Under the pieces are notes generated by a model. It was not told the DNA's origin. It worked only from the letters and a program-made list of their open reading frames with translations, and did not search any database. From the NCBI RefSeq assembly GCF_014641615.1, contig NZ_BMIB01000005.1, positions 138,150 through 202,149 on the forward strand: a DNA stretch of 64,000 bases. Reading direction: 5' to 3'. The stretch comes from Filimonas zeae (GTDB lineage: Bacteria; Bacteroidota; Bacteroidia; Chitinophagales; Chitinophagaceae). Below, one piece after another: positions 16,850 to 27,300 of this stretch. The position numbers and the translations under genes are program-made. Numbering within the stretch: position 1 is the first letter of the stretch; every line of letters begins with the position of its first letter.

Positions 16850-17440
16850 ATGCGTCCGAGAAATACCTGTAAACAAGAGCTGGTTCAACAAAAGGCCATT
16901 GAAATGCTGGTAACCGATGGCTTTGAGGGCTTTAGTGTAAACAAACTTGCTAAGGCCTGCAAAATATCTGTAGCCACCTTGTACATCTATTACAAAGACA
17001 AAGACGACCTGATTATTCAGATTGCCATTCAGGAAGCCGGGAAAATGAGCCGTGAAATGCTGCTTGATTTTCATCCCGACCTCAGCCTGGAAGAAGGCCT
17101 GCGCATTCAGTGGCGTAACCGATACCGGTATCAGATAGAAAACCCGTTAATGGCGCTTCTGTTTGAGCAACTGCGCAGCTCCACCTATCAGGAAAAGATA
17201 TTTGCTGCTATTCTGGGGCCTTTTAAAGAAAGCATGGGCAGGTTCCTCCGCAATGCCATTGAACGTGGCGAAATGGCTAAGATGCCATTGGAGGTGTTCT
17301 GGAGCATTGCGTATGCACCGCTGTATAACCTGTTACGCTTTCATCACGAAGGCAGAAGTATTGGCGGCAAGCCCTTTGAGGTAAAAGATAAAATGGTATG
17401 GCAAACGTTTGATCTGGTGTTGAAAGCATTGAAATTATAA
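16850..17440 (+). CDS. TetR/AcrR-family transcriptional repressor
   Basis: A 196-residue repressor. The N-terminal helix-turn-helix is clear (AIEMLVTDGFEGFSVNKLAK and KISVATLYIYYKDKDDLI). The C-terminal domain is variable and would bind an unknown ligand. It heads a three-gene unit with an HMA-like protein and an MFS exporter, so it probably represses that unit through the palindrome at 16802-16823. Confidence 0.92.
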   Translation: MRPRNTCKQELVQQKAIEMLVTDGFEGFSVNKLAKACKISVATLYIYYKDKDDLIIQIAIQEAGKMSREMLLDFHPDLSLEEGLRIQWRNRYRYQIENPLMALLFEQLRSSTYQEKIFAAILGPFKESMGRFLRNAIERGEMAKMPLEVFWSIAYAPLYNLLRFHHEGRSIGGKPFEVKDKMVWQTFDLVLKALKL

Positions 17441-17458
17441 CTGATCAAAACCACTACT

Positions 17459-17686
17459 ATGTACCCGGACAACCAACTTATTCTGGTGTTCAAAACCAAC
17501 ATCCGCACCTGTGCCGACCGCCTCTCTGTAAAAGCTGCGTTAGACAACGAAGAGGGCATCAGCAACTGGAATGTAGATATGCACGACGTGGACTGCGTAT
17601 TAAGAATTGAAACCCCAGGCATTACCACCCACGAGGTAATTGCCATTATAAACAGGCAAGGCTACCAATGTAGCGTGCTTGAATAA
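17459..17686 (+). CDS. Small HMA-like (ferredoxin-fold) protein
   Basis: The 75 residues have the beta-alpha-beta-beta-alpha-beta pattern of heavy-metal-associated domains (LILVFKTNI, then helix, WNVDMHDVDCVLRIET, then HEVIAIINRQGYQC). The metal-binding CxxC is absent; only a single Cys (RTCADRL) remains at that place, so copper-chaperone activity is doubtful. It lies between the TetR and MFS genes and is presumably co-transcribed. Confidence 0.72.
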   Translation: MYPDNQLILVFKTNIRTCADRLSVKAALDNEEGISNWNVDMHDVDCVLRIETPGITTHEVIAIINRQGYQCSVLE

Positions 17687-17705
17687 ACTACGGACTACTA
17701 TAGAC

Positions 17706-18959
17706 ATGAAACCACAAGCTACAACAACTACCCTTCCACTCACTTCTTACCAGAAGTTTATCATTTTTATACTGGCCATTACCCAGTTTTCTGTAATACT
17801 CGATTTCATGGTTATGTCTCCACTAGGCGATATGCTGATGAAGTCTATGGACCTGCAACCCAGGCAATTTGGCATTGCCGTTTCGGCCTATGCTTTCAGC
17901 GCTGGTGTTTCCGGCCTGTTAACCGCAGGCTTTGCTGACAAGTTTGATCTTAAAAAGCTGTTGCTCTTTTTCTATACCGGTTTTGTAATTGCCACATTTT
18001 TCTGTGGCATGGCGCACACCTATCCATTGCTTGTAACAGCCCGTATTATCACCGGCCTGTTTGGTGGTGTTATTGGTTCTATTTCCATGGCTATTATTAC
18101 CGATCTGTTTGCACCTGAGCAGCGTGGCCGTGTGCTGGGCTTTGTGCAAATGGGCTTTGGTGCCAGTCAGGTACTGGGCATTCCCATTAGTCTGCATATT
18201 GCCAACCTCTGGGGCTGGCAGGCACCTTTTTTAATGGTGGCAGCATTAGGGGCTATTATAGCAGCATGTATTCTGTTTTTTATGCAGTCTATTACCGGTC
18301 ATCTGGCCATACAGCGCGATCGTAGTGCTTTCCGCCATCTGCTGCATACGGTTTCGCAAAAGCAGTACCGCATAGGCTTTACCGCTACCGCCCTGTTGTC
18401 TATCGGTGGTTTTATGATGATGCCTTTCAGTAGTGCCTTTGCTATTAACAATCTCGGCATCAACACTACACAACTGGAGCAGTTGTTTATGGTAGCAGGC
18501 ATTGCCTCACTGGTAATTATGCCTTTTATAGGCCGTCTTAGTGATAAGATGGACAAGTTCACCATCTTTACCATTGCCTCTGTATGGATGATGATAATGG
18601 TGGTTATTTACACTAATCTTTCTATTACCCCTCTGTGGCAGGTAATGATACTGAATGTACTGATGATGATGGGTATTATGAGCCGCATGATTCCTTCTAC
18701 CGCCCTGGCCACCTCACTACCCGAAATACAGGACCGTGGTGCTTTTATGAGCATTAACTCCTCCCTGCAGCAGATAGCAGGAGGCGTGGCCGCAGTAGTG
18801 GGTGGCATGATTGTAACCCAGCAAAGCAAAGCACATCCGCTGGAACATTACAATACACTGGGTTGGGTGGTGTGCGGTGTTACACTGTTGTGTATATTCA
18901 TGGTATATCGTGTAAGTGTACTGGTAAAGCAAAAAGCAGCTGCAAGGCAACAGATGTAA
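17706..18959 (+). CDS. MFS transporter (drug/metabolite exporter type)
   Basis: Inner-membrane major facilitator of 417 residues with about 12 hydrophobic helices. The loop between helices 2 and 3 has the MFS motif A-like GLLTAGFADKFDLKKLL, and GRVLGFVQMGFGASQVLG fits a motif C-like segment of DHA1 antiporters. The ATG at 17706 is preferred over an upstream TTG that overlaps the previous gene. Under TetR control it is likely an efflux pump; substrate unknown. It ends 25 bases from the convergent lipid operon. Confidence 0.88.
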   Translation: MKPQATTTTLPLTSYQKFIIFILAITQFSVILDFMVMSPLGDMLMKSMDLQPRQFGIAVSAYAFSAGVSGLLTAGFADKFDLKKLLLFFYTGFVIATFFCGMAHTYPLLVTARIITGLFGGVIGSISMAIITDLFAPEQRGRVLGFVQMGFGASQVLGIPISLHIANLWGWQAPFLMVAALGAIIAACILFFMQSITGHLAIQRDRSAFRHLLHTVSQKQYRIGFTATALLSIGGFMMMPFSSAFAINNLGINTTQLEQLFMVAGIASLVIMPFIGRLSDKMDKFTIFTIASVWMMIMVVIYTNLSITPLWQVMILNVLMMMGIMSRMIPSTALATSLPEIQDRGAFMSINSSLQQIAGGVAAVVGGMIVTQQSKAHPLEHYNTLGWVVCGVTLLCIFMVYRVSVLVKQKAAARQQM

Positions 18960-18983
18960 GTGCCATACCCGGCTGTATTTACA

Positions 18984-20915
18984 TTAATAAGCTGCACGAC
19001 GTTCAATGTATCTGATGCTATACAACGCGCAGCACGTAGCCAGCAGGGCAGCCAGCAGCCCCTGTAGCAAGGCCAGCCATCTGCCGTTAAAAGTATACCC
19101 TTCCGGCAGCAGCATATGCAGCAAACAAAAGGCAGCCGCTGACGGCAAAAAGCAAAACAATGCATTGCGCACCGATAATTTCAGTAACCACTGTCTGCGT
19201 TCCCAGGCGGCAGTGGTTACTAAAAAACGGTTCCGCCGTTCCAGAAACACTATTGTCCGCTGCGCCATATCCCATGTGATAAAGAAGGGAAGAAACACCA
19301 TCATAGGCAGAAAAAAGCGGGCATACGGATAGTTACCCCGGAACAACGATACGGCTTTCAGGTTCTCAAAACCATAGTACGATACGGCCCAGTTAAACAA
19401 CAGATTTGTAATAAAATACCATAGCAGGTTTTTCACCGTAAACAGCTGCATCCACTTCTGCGCACGCTGCTGCTTTTCCCCTTCATCTTCTTCCCGCATC
19501 CGTTGAATTGCATCTTCCAGAATACGCATTACACGCCCCTTTATCCATAAAGCGTCTTCCCGGTTCAGATAACTGTCGCGGGATATAATTACACAGTCCA
19601 TCTGCTTTTTAAAAGAACTTACTACAATGGTATTGGGGTTCTTCCATGGAAAAGCTACCGTAGGGCTGTATAGCGCATTCACTTCAAAATTGCTGTAGGT
19701 ATCAGGTATGGCCAGCTGCCCCATGTTAGAAAAGGTAAAGTCGTGGCTGCCTGGCTTATTACGCAGCATACGCACCAGCCTGTGCACTACTCCATGAAAA
19801 TACTCTGCCATCATCAATGCTTTCTGTCCGTTCAGCCGCTGCACCTTTTCTGTCAGCTGCTTCTTCAGCAAACAGGCCTGCGCCCAAAAGCCTTTTGCTT
19901 TTTTATCCACCCGCACTTCAACAATAGGCGCAAAAGCAAACATGTGCCCATCCTCAATCTCCGGCACCAGCCGTCTTATATCCACGGGGCATATAGCACG
20001 ATTGCGGGCCTGCCTGCCTTTACGCTCTCTCCAGGCTTGTAAAAAAGCCACACACAATGCACCATGTACCGAAGTCTTTGCCCTTTTGCACGCACCGGTA
20101 ATCGTGGCAGTCATAGCCGTATCCATACGCCAGTGCAGCAGATAGTTTTCTCCCTGTAACGGAGCAGGCGGCTTATCCGGCAGTAACAAGCCAGCTAACC
20201 GGCTCATCCACACACCTTTCCATCGCAGCCATTTACTTTTTAATAAACGACAGGGGATGTATTCCCGTATCTCTTTAAAAGAACGGTATGGTGTTAGCGT
20301 TTGTTCCGGCTGATCCAGTAACAATAATAACTCGCGCATCAACGCTACAAACGATACACCATCGCATATACAATGCGGGCATACTATTACCAGTTCAGCG
20401 TTTTCAGTTCCCCGTATCCACACCAGCCTTATTAGCGGGGCTTTCTTTTGATAATATTCCTCATCACTGCCCCAACCGGCCGTCTCGTCATTCACAGTAT
20501 CCTTTTCGTGCTCATTACTGCCAGGCCGTTCCGGATTGCTCTTTCTGCTACTCAACCGGTTGCTGCTCCCTTCACCAGCCAGATTATTCTCTTGCCTCCC
20601 CTCCTCTCCAAAGGGCTTTGCCCACTCCTCACGGTATACACGCTGCCAGTCATCATCCCCGCGCCGCTCTATCACCCGCACAGGTATAGGCAGCAATGTA
20701 TCATGATATATAAAATAAGGTACTCCGCCTGCATCTTCTTCCAGCGTTACACGTAACAGCGGGTGCCGGGCCTGTATTTTTGCCAGCGCCTGCTGCAGGT
20801 TGCCCCATTCAATGGTTCCATTAATGGATACTGCAAACACACAGTTAACAGGAGTAGCAGCATCTACATACATAATGCGTTCACCGGTAATCAGTTTACG
20901 TGTAAGCATACTCAT
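18984..20915 (-). CDS. Condensation-type acyltransferase with membrane tail
   Basis: A 643-residue protein. The N-terminal 460 residues resemble NRPS condensation / PapA / wax-ester-synthase acyltransferases, which join an acyl thioester to a hydroxyl or amine. The active-site motif reads PHCICDG (180-186): the first His of HHxxxDG is Pro, but the catalytic second His is kept. Residues about 102-158 are a hydrophilic Glu/Asn/Ser insert. The last 150 residues hold about four transmembrane helices, which would hold the enzyme at the membrane. It is last in the operon and overlaps the glycosyltransferase by ATGA. Acylation of the glycosylated product is inference. Confidence 0.78.
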   Translation of the reverse strand: MSMLTRKLITGERIMYVDAATPVNCVFAVSINGTIEWGNLQQALAKIQARHPLLRVTLEEDAGGVPYFIYHDTLLPIPVRVIERRGDDDWQRVYREEWAKPFGEEGRQENNLAGEGSSNRLSSRKSNPERPGSNEHEKDTVNDETAGWGSDEEYYQKKAPLIRLVWIRGTENAELVIVCPHCICDGVSFVALMRELLLLLDQPEQTLTPYRSFKEIREYIPCRLLKSKWLRWKGVWMSRLAGLLLPDKPPAPLQGENYLLHWRMDTAMTATITGACKRAKTSVHGALCVAFLQAWRERKGRQARNRAICPVDIRRLVPEIEDGHMFAFAPIVEVRVDKKAKGFWAQACLLKKQLTEKVQRLNGQKALMMAEYFHGVVHRLVRMLRNKPGSHDFTFSNMGQLAIPDTYSNFEVNALYSPTVAFPWKNPNTIVVSSFKKQMDCVIISRDSYLNREDALWIKGRVMRILEDAIQRMREEDEGEKQQRAQKWMQLFTVKNLLWYFITNLLFNWAVSYYGFENLKAVSLFRGNYPYARFFLPMMVFLPFFITWDMAQRTIVFLERRNRFLVTTAAWERRQWLLKLSVRNALFCFLPSAAAFCLLHMLLPEGYTFNGRWLALLQGLLAALLATCCALYSIRYIERRAAY

Positions 20916-22117
20916 ACAATAGCGGTTGAATTACAGGTAACAGAAGCTGCAAAGGCTTCCAGATAAGCAACTGCCTGGTCGTTACCGCCGGCAGCAATAA
21001 AACCATCGCGCACACGGGCCGAAGCTGTTTTGTAAGCGCTATCCTGTAGCAACGTTTGCACCCCTGCACGCAGGTCTTCTGCACGCATCCTTTTATACCG
21101 CAGTTTTAAACCGGCACCGCTATGTACTACCAGGCCGGCAGTATGAAAATGATCGTAGGTAATAGGTGTAACCAGTAAAGGCAGCCCATTCAGCAAGGCA
21201 TCGTTTACCGTATTAAAACCACCGTGGCATACCACCGCATCCATAAAAGGCATCAGCCGGGTTTGGGGTACATAGTTCTGCACCATAAAGTTGGCTGGCC
21301 AGTCCTCTATAATAGCCGGGTCAGTAGCTGCTATTATAGTTAACGGTTCATCACGGAAGGCTTCAATCACCTTTTCAAAAAAGGCTTTCCGTATATCAAC
21401 CAGCAGCGTACCCAACGATATAAATACTTTGGGAGTAGTTACTTTATCCAATGCATTAAAATCGAAAAAGGTATGATTAGGCCGCCCCTTTACCGGCCCC
21501 ACAAACTTCATGTGCGGCATTGCCAGCGGCATACGGGCAAAGCTTTCTGATGTAAATACCAGATTCATCTGCGCAGAGTGCATTACAAAATCATCTGTAT
21601 AAATGCCATACTCCTGTTGCAATGCACGCATCAGCCTTTGCTGCCATTCAAAAATTTTAGGCGCCTGCAAAGCATCTCCCATCACATCCGGCGGTACAGG
21701 CGTAGTGGTTACATAAGGTATGCCTTTGCTATAAGCACAAAGGCCACCGGCAAACGTAATACAATCGTTAATTATCACATCTGGTTTATGTTCATCAATC
21801 AACCGCATCAATCCCTCCCGCATCATTTGTGCAAAAGGAATATAGGTTTCTTCCAGTGCCAGCTTCAGCACCTGCGGGCCGCTTAGCGCCGCTCCGTCAT
21901 CCTGCCGCCGTAATATGCGGTTAATCTCTGCACGATGCGGTTCCAGTTCGCGGTGTGGCACCAGAAAGCGCCCGCCTTCGGGTATATACTCATCTGCAAG
22001 ATCGGTAATACCCACCCACAGCACTTCATGCCCTTTTGCCAGCAGACTGGCACCTACACTTAAGGTTGGACTAATATGCCCGAAAAAGGGCGGTACAACA
22101 AACAAAAACTTAGCCAT
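20912..22117 (-). CDS. UGT-like glycosyltransferase (MGT/CrtX type) 1
   Basis: GT-B fold, family GT1-like enzyme of 401 residues that moves a sugar from a nucleotide sugar to a lipophilic acceptor. The N-terminus VVPPFFGHISPTLSVGASLL is the acceptor-domain start seen in macrolide and zeaxanthin glycosyltransferases. The nucleotide-sugar motif is VCHGGFNTVNDALLNGLPLL near residue 294, followed by TPITYDHFHTA. It lies 12 bases after the second glycosyltransferase in the operon. Sugar and acceptor cannot be read from sequence. Confidence 0.88.
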   Translation of the reverse strand: MAKFLFVVPPFFGHISPTLSVGASLLAKGHEVLWVGITDLADEYIPEGGRFLVPHRELEPHRAEINRILRRQDDGAALSGPQVLKLALEETYIPFAQMMREGLMRLIDEHKPDVIINDCITFAGGLCAYSKGIPYVTTTPVPPDVMGDALQAPKIFEWQQRLMRALQQEYGIYTDDFVMHSAQMNLVFTSESFARMPLAMPHMKFVGPVKGRPNHTFFDFNALDKVTTPKVFISLGTLLVDIRKAFFEKVIEAFRDEPLTIIAATDPAIIEDWPANFMVQNYVPQTRLMPFMDAVVCHGGFNTVNDALLNGLPLLVTPITYDHFHTAGLVVHSGAGLKLRYKRMRAEDLRAGVQTLLQDSAYKTASARVRDGFIAAGGNDQAVAYLEAFAASVTCNSTAIV

Positions 22118-22129
22118 GGTATCATAAGT

Positions 22130-23326
22130 TTAACAGTGAACAACGCCTGTAGCCAGCCCTTCCAGCAGCCTTGCTGCATAGGCGGTTCCGCCTGCCTGTT
22201 CAAAAGAAGATTGAATAGCTGCCGCTGCCATGCGGTAGCTATTGTTATGTAATATTTCATGCACGGCGTTTTTAATATGCGCGGCATGAAAGCGTTTAAA
22301 ATTTAACCGTACCCCCGCCTGCACCTGCGCCACCCGTGCAGCTACATAAGACTGATCGTACGCAATAGGTATTACCACCAGCGGCAACCCATGCAGTAAT
22401 GTTTCGCAAACGGTATTGTGCCCCGCATGGCATACCACACCATTCAGCAAAGGCAGCAGTTGTAATTGCGGCACACAACGTTCTACTATAAAATTTTCCG
22501 GCCATTCCTCTAACAAATCAGGATCACTTACCACTATTGCCGTTACCGGTTCATCCTTCAATGCCGTTGCTACTTTACTAAAGAAATCTTTTTTAAATTC
22601 ATGATTAAAGGTGGTACCGATAGAAACCAGTATGCACGTCTTATGGGCTCTTGCATAAAACCGCTGCCAGTTAAAAGCAACAGCAGCAGGCCGGTGCTGT
22701 ATTACCGGGCCTACAAAACAATAGCTGCCAGGCAGTTCCATTTCTCCAAAAAAGGCGCGGGAAGTAAACACAAGCGTCAACACATCGGAACACGCTACAG
22801 ACAACTCTCCCGGCAAGCCCAGTTGTTGCTGCAAGGCCACCATCTGCTGTGTTTCCCACTGGTGTACCATGGGCAGGTCTTCACGCATTTTAATAGCTGC
22901 CGGTGCAGTTACAGAAGTAGCATACGGTACACCGCAATGAATAGCGGCTACTGCTGCGGCAAATACCTGATGATCGTTAATCACCACATCCGGCCGGTAT
23001 GTTTGCAGCCAGTGTACAATACCATCGTACATATAACGGTTCAAAGGCACCAGCACTTCTTCATATAAAAACTTAATACTCTCTATGCCATACACATTCT
23101 TACGGGCAATGGCATCCAGATAGTCGCTGCCCTGCTGTTTTTCAGCATCTGTTGTGTCATAGCTTATCAGCAATAGTTCGCCTCCGGGTGGTAGTTGCAC
23201 ACGCAGCCCTTCATCCGGCGATATCCAACCTACTTCATGCCCCATAGCCAGTAAACCGGCACCCAGGCTCAGCGTAGGATTAATATGTCCCGCCAGTGGC
23301 GGAACTACAAAAGCAAAGCGGGCCAT
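22130..23326 (-). CDS. UGT-like glycosyltransferase (MGT/CrtX type) 2
   Basis: Paralogue of the neighbouring glycosyltransferase, 398 residues. It shares the N-terminal VVPPLAGHINPTLSLGAGLL and carries the donor motif VCHAGHNTVCETLLHGLPLV near residue 297 with IPIAYDQSYVA. The two differ throughout, so the duplication is old and they probably add different sugars or act in sequence. It lies 6 bases after the hydrolase gene. Confidence 0.88.
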   Translation of the reverse strand: MARFAFVVPPLAGHINPTLSLGAGLLAMGHEVGWISPDEGLRVQLPPGGELLLISYDTTDAEKQQGSDYLDAIARKNVYGIESIKFLYEEVLVPLNRYMYDGIVHWLQTYRPDVVINDHQVFAAAVAAIHCGVPYATSVTAPAAIKMREDLPMVHQWETQQMVALQQQLGLPGELSVACSDVLTLVFTSRAFFGEMELPGSYCFVGPVIQHRPAAVAFNWQRFYARAHKTCILVSIGTTFNHEFKKDFFSKVATALKDEPVTAIVVSDPDLLEEWPENFIVERCVPQLQLLPLLNGVVCHAGHNTVCETLLHGLPLVVIPIAYDQSYVAARVAQVQAGVRLNFKRFHAAHIKNAVHEILHNNSYRMAAAAIQSSFEQAGGTAYAARLLEGLATGVVHC

Positions 23327-23332
23327 ATGTAA

Positions 23333-24094
23333 TTAGTTATTAAAAAATGTGGTAAGCCTTTCCCCTATCACCGCAGGTTGCTGCACCGGAACGGTGTGGT
23401 CGCCCTCTATCAACACCAGGTTAGAGCGGCTTATTCTGTTATGCAATAGCTCACCTGCACCCACACAATCAGAAGAACGACCATACATTAATAGCGTATC
23501 ATGTGGCAATGCTCTGATTGCTGCATCTTCAAAAAATGCATGTTCTTTTTCCATATCATTCCTTATGGTAGTTTCATGAAACAGGTATTCAAACCGGCGG
23601 TGCATTTTCTCCAGCCGCCTTCTGCCACCTGTTGTCAATACCTGGCTATCATTCTTCTCTACATAATCCAGCAGCATATCTCTGTTGTACTGCGCAATAC
23701 CCTCGAGCATTCTTTTATCTGCCGGGTCAGGCCCTTCAATCAGCCCCAGCCGTCGTATACGTTGCGGATATTCCAGCGCTGCCTTCAGCGCCACCAAAGC
23801 GCCAAAGCTATAACCGGCCAGATGTACCGCCGGTAATCTCAACACCTGCATCAGCGCCTGCATATCGGCAGCCATAGCCTCCAGGTGGTAACCGCTTTCG
23901 GCCCGGTCACTCATACCATGTCCCTTCATATCATACATCACCACGCGAAAGTGCTGCGCCAGTATAGGCGCAATATGAAAATAGTATACCGCCAGGTTGC
24001 TGAACATGCCATGCACCAGCAGCACGGTATCCGTTGCCTGTTCATTCAGTTGCTGGTAGTGTACCGCCCTGCCATTGATAGTTATTACCGGCAT
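23333..24094 (-). CDS. Alpha/beta-fold hydrolase in the lipid operon
   Basis: A 253-residue alpha/beta hydrolase. The oxyanion region is LLVHGMFSN (about 25-33), the nucleophile elbow GYSFGA has Ser96, and the catalytic His is likely in EGDHTVP near the C-terminus. It overlaps the ACP gene by 10 bp. Neither PKS has a thioesterase domain, so chain release or editing from the ACP is the simplest role. That is inference; a general esterase is possible. Confidence 0.82.
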   Translation of the reverse strand: MPVITINGRAVHYQQLNEQATDTVLLVHGMFSNLAVYYFHIAPILAQHFRVVMYDMKGHGMSDRAESGYHLEAMAADMQALMQVLRLPAVHLAGYSFGALVALKAALEYPQRIRRLGLIEGPDPADKRMLEGIAQYNRDMLLDYVEKNDSQVLTTGGRRRLEKMHRRFEYLFHETTIRNDMEKEHAFFEDAAIRALPHDTLLMYGRSSDCVGAGELLHNRISRSNLVLIEGDHTVPVQQPAVIGERLTTFFNN

Positions 24095-24387
24095 GCTTCA
24101 ATGTATTCAATCACATCACTCAGTTTCAGTGCAATCAGCTCGTCCAGATCCATGTTTGAGAGCCAGCCCGTAAAATCCAGCTTCGATCCAAAGTGTAGCT
24201 TTACCTTCTCCGAAAAAGCCACTATTTCAATACTATCCAGTTCCAGATCAGCCGTAAAAGAGCTATCGCGTCTTATATCAATCTCATCTTTAAAATCTTC
24301 ACCTATTATTTCTTCAATAAAGGTTTTCAACACAGCAAATGTGTCTTCGCTGTTTACCGGTGCGTGTGTGGGTACTAAGCTGTCCAT
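24085..24387 (-). CDS. Stand-alone acyl carrier protein
   Basis: A 100-residue ACP. The phosphopantetheine site is in ADLELDSIEIV (Ser52), followed by the usual helix III. It carries a longer N-terminus than FabF-partner AcpP and ends in an extra acidic helix. It overlaps the upstream PKS by 13 bp and the hydrolase by 10 bp, implying tight co-translation. It may receive the finished chain for transfer to the condensation enzyme, or load the starter. Confidence 0.88.
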   Translation of the reverse strand: MDSLVPTHAPVNSEDTFAVLKTFIEEIIGEDFKDEIDIRRDSSFTADLELDSIEIVAFSEKVKLHFGSKLDFTGWLSNMDLDELIALKLSDVIEYIEACR

Positions 24388-27300
24388 CCTATAATGTAAT
24401 TTTGATGTTGTATGGTTTGTATCCAGATATCTGCAATACGCAGCCTGTGTTCTGTTATCTCCTGTATTACATAAGCTTTGGGGTTGCCCATTAATCCTTT
24501 GCCCAGCATTTTACCATAAGCTTCTTTGGCTACCCAGCAGCGGGTGGCCCATTCCATCAGCTCTTTGCCTGCCAGCAAGGCAAGCTCCGCCTCTGTAAAC
24601 ACCATTTCGTAAAAACCGGGGCCACGGTCTGCTATCTCTTCAATGTCTATACCTACAGGGCTATCACGTGCAATAGCTACTGCCTCGGTTTTCTTATGCG
24701 CCAGCGAAACATAAAGGTTATCTGTAAAAGGCCCTGTAATACCCGGCCTCCCCTGTGCATCGGCAGTCAGCGCCAGCTCTATCGGATACAGATGTTCCTG
24801 CTGCCGGTGGCGTATAAAAGCACGTACAGCATCTTTAGCGGCCACGCGGCTTATCAGCCATTCCTTTTTACGCGTTACACTCATCTGCTGGTATTGCGCT
24901 TTCTCGTCCTGATTAAAATAGCGTTTCAGAATAAAGTCCCACGATACCACACGGTTGTAAGCCTGATGAAACCAGAATACACCCGGCGCCAGTTCTGTAG
25001 CCAGCAGGTGATGTAATGGCGCTATAGATACATTCCATAAACGGTTATCTATTTCCAGCCTGCGGTTTTGCCAGCCTTTAATAAGTATACAGGTTTCACC
25101 GTTGCGGGATAATACCATATCGCAGGTAGCAAACTCATCATTCAGGTCTGTAAGAAAGCAGGTACACTCGTAAGGCGTATCTGCCAGCTCTATCTCTTTT
25201 AAAAACTGTATTTCCTGAATTTTTACCGGAAAAGCCACCCTGTCTTTCTCCAGTATCAGCTGCAGCCACAGCCCAAACAGCTGCCCTGCATTATCCAGCA
25301 GCGATCCCTTGCCACTGCCGCCTGCAATAATTCCCGTAATACCCTTATCGCCCAAACGCACAATCTTACGTATGCCCTGGTAGGCAGGGCCGTGAAACAT
25401 ATGCTTCTCATACACGTCTTTAATGGCAGGTATCCGGTCCGGCAAGTCTGTGCCGGCAGGAAAATCCATCTTACCTATACCATGCTCATATTCGCCTGCC
25501 AGCACCACATCGGCCATTGCATATTTTTCTATCTCCATCTGCAAAAGGCTTTCCCTCCGCCAATGCCCCTTCAGGCTGGCGGTAAACCCATTGGCTACAT
25601 TCATCCATTGCAGCACCCGTATATTCTGTACCGCCTTTACCACCCCTGCTCCGCTTTGCTGCAAAGCCATATCTGCAAACAGCTCCACTGCCATGGTCAT
25701 GGGTATTACCGGGTCCATATCCGCCACACAATGCCAGCCCGGTTTCTGCCGCAGCAAAGCATGATCAATCAGGTATGGATGTGTGTTTAGCGAAACATCC
25801 AGTGTTGCTGCAAAACCGGTACGCGGCTTCCGCGCAGTTGCTACCGGCTTTTGCCATATATCATACATATTCTGCTGCACGTCTGCCATCAGCTGCAGAT
25901 TATTATGCAATGTTGTTAACAGGGGATGTTCTTTTCCGGTTGGCTCAAAACCTGCCACCGTATACATGTCCGTACGCTTTACTACGCTGCTGTCCAGTAC
26001 CGCAAAATCTTCCACAAACGGCGATCCCAGTTGCAGCTTCATTACGCCCGCATCAGGTAATGTTTCAGAGGTAGCAACGCCCATAAAATCCAGGTCAATC
26101 TCCGCCCCTTCGGTAAACAAAGCTGCCAGCACGCGCTGCAGCTGCTGCAGCCCCGAACGTACAGGCACATTGGCAGCCACCATGCTGTAAGTAAGCCTTC
26201 GCATACGCAGGGTGTCTTCTACAAAACCGGTAAGCCCGCCCGAGCCTGCCTGTATAAATACACGAACCCCTTCCTCATACAATTTTTCTGTCAGCTGCCG
26301 GAAGTACACCGGCTCTGTCAACTGCCGTATCCCCAATTGCCGGATGGCTTCCGGATCTGCCGGATACTCACACAAAGACGTGGCCGACCATACCGGCACC
26401 GCGGGCTGGCGGAACTGCATGCGTTCCATACCAGCCCTAAACCCCTCCAGCCGGTCTTTAATAAAAGGCGAGTGAAAGCCGGATTGAAAAGGCAACACCT
26501 GATGAAACACCTGTTCTTTCTTCAAAACCTCTGCAAGTATTTCTGTTGCCTGCTGCGTTCCGCAAAGAATTACCTGTTGCGGACAGTTTTCTATAGATAA
26601 ATAAATGTCTTTTATATCTTTTGTAAAGGCAGCTACCCGGCTGTAGTCACAGCCTGCTACCAGAAAGCGGGTATCCGGCAATTCAAACAGCTCCGGGTCT
26701 AATTCAGCAAGCAGGGCTGCCAGTGAATGTTCTTCTACCAACCCTGCACTCTTTGCAGCCAGCCATTCCCCCAGGCTATGCCCGGCCACCATATGTGGCT
26801 TTACCCCCAGTTGCTTTAAAGCACCATCTATAACCCGGCTTTTATTCAGCAGCTGTAACGATGCAGATAACACCCCCTTACCGGCAGTACCCTCTGCACT
26901 TACAGAAGGCAACTGAAAATAACGGCTTACCGATGCATATTCTCCACCCGCCAGTCCGTCCAGCCCGGGAAACAGAAACGCTATTTTACCACCTTGTGTA
27001 AGCAACCCCGCATCCGAATACCAGATATCCTGCTTATTACGCCAGGGCTTGTTGCGGCTTACTATTTTTATGGCCTGCTCAATACGTTCATCTGTTGGCT
27101 GAAAAAGTGCCAGCCGGTAACTGCCGCCGCCTGTTGCAGTTTCTTTGTTTTGTAGCGCATATATCAGTTCCTGCTGTGTGGGTCTGGCCAGCAGTAAAAC
27201 AGCATCTTTCTCTGGCTTTGCCTGTTGTTGCTTTTGCGCAACTGCTGTACGCGGCGCCTCCTGCAATACCACGTGTGCATTAATGCCACCAAAACCAAAA

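Noticed and set aside
17459..17686. Copper chaperone
   Set aside because: The fold looks HMA-like but the CxxC metal site is missing.
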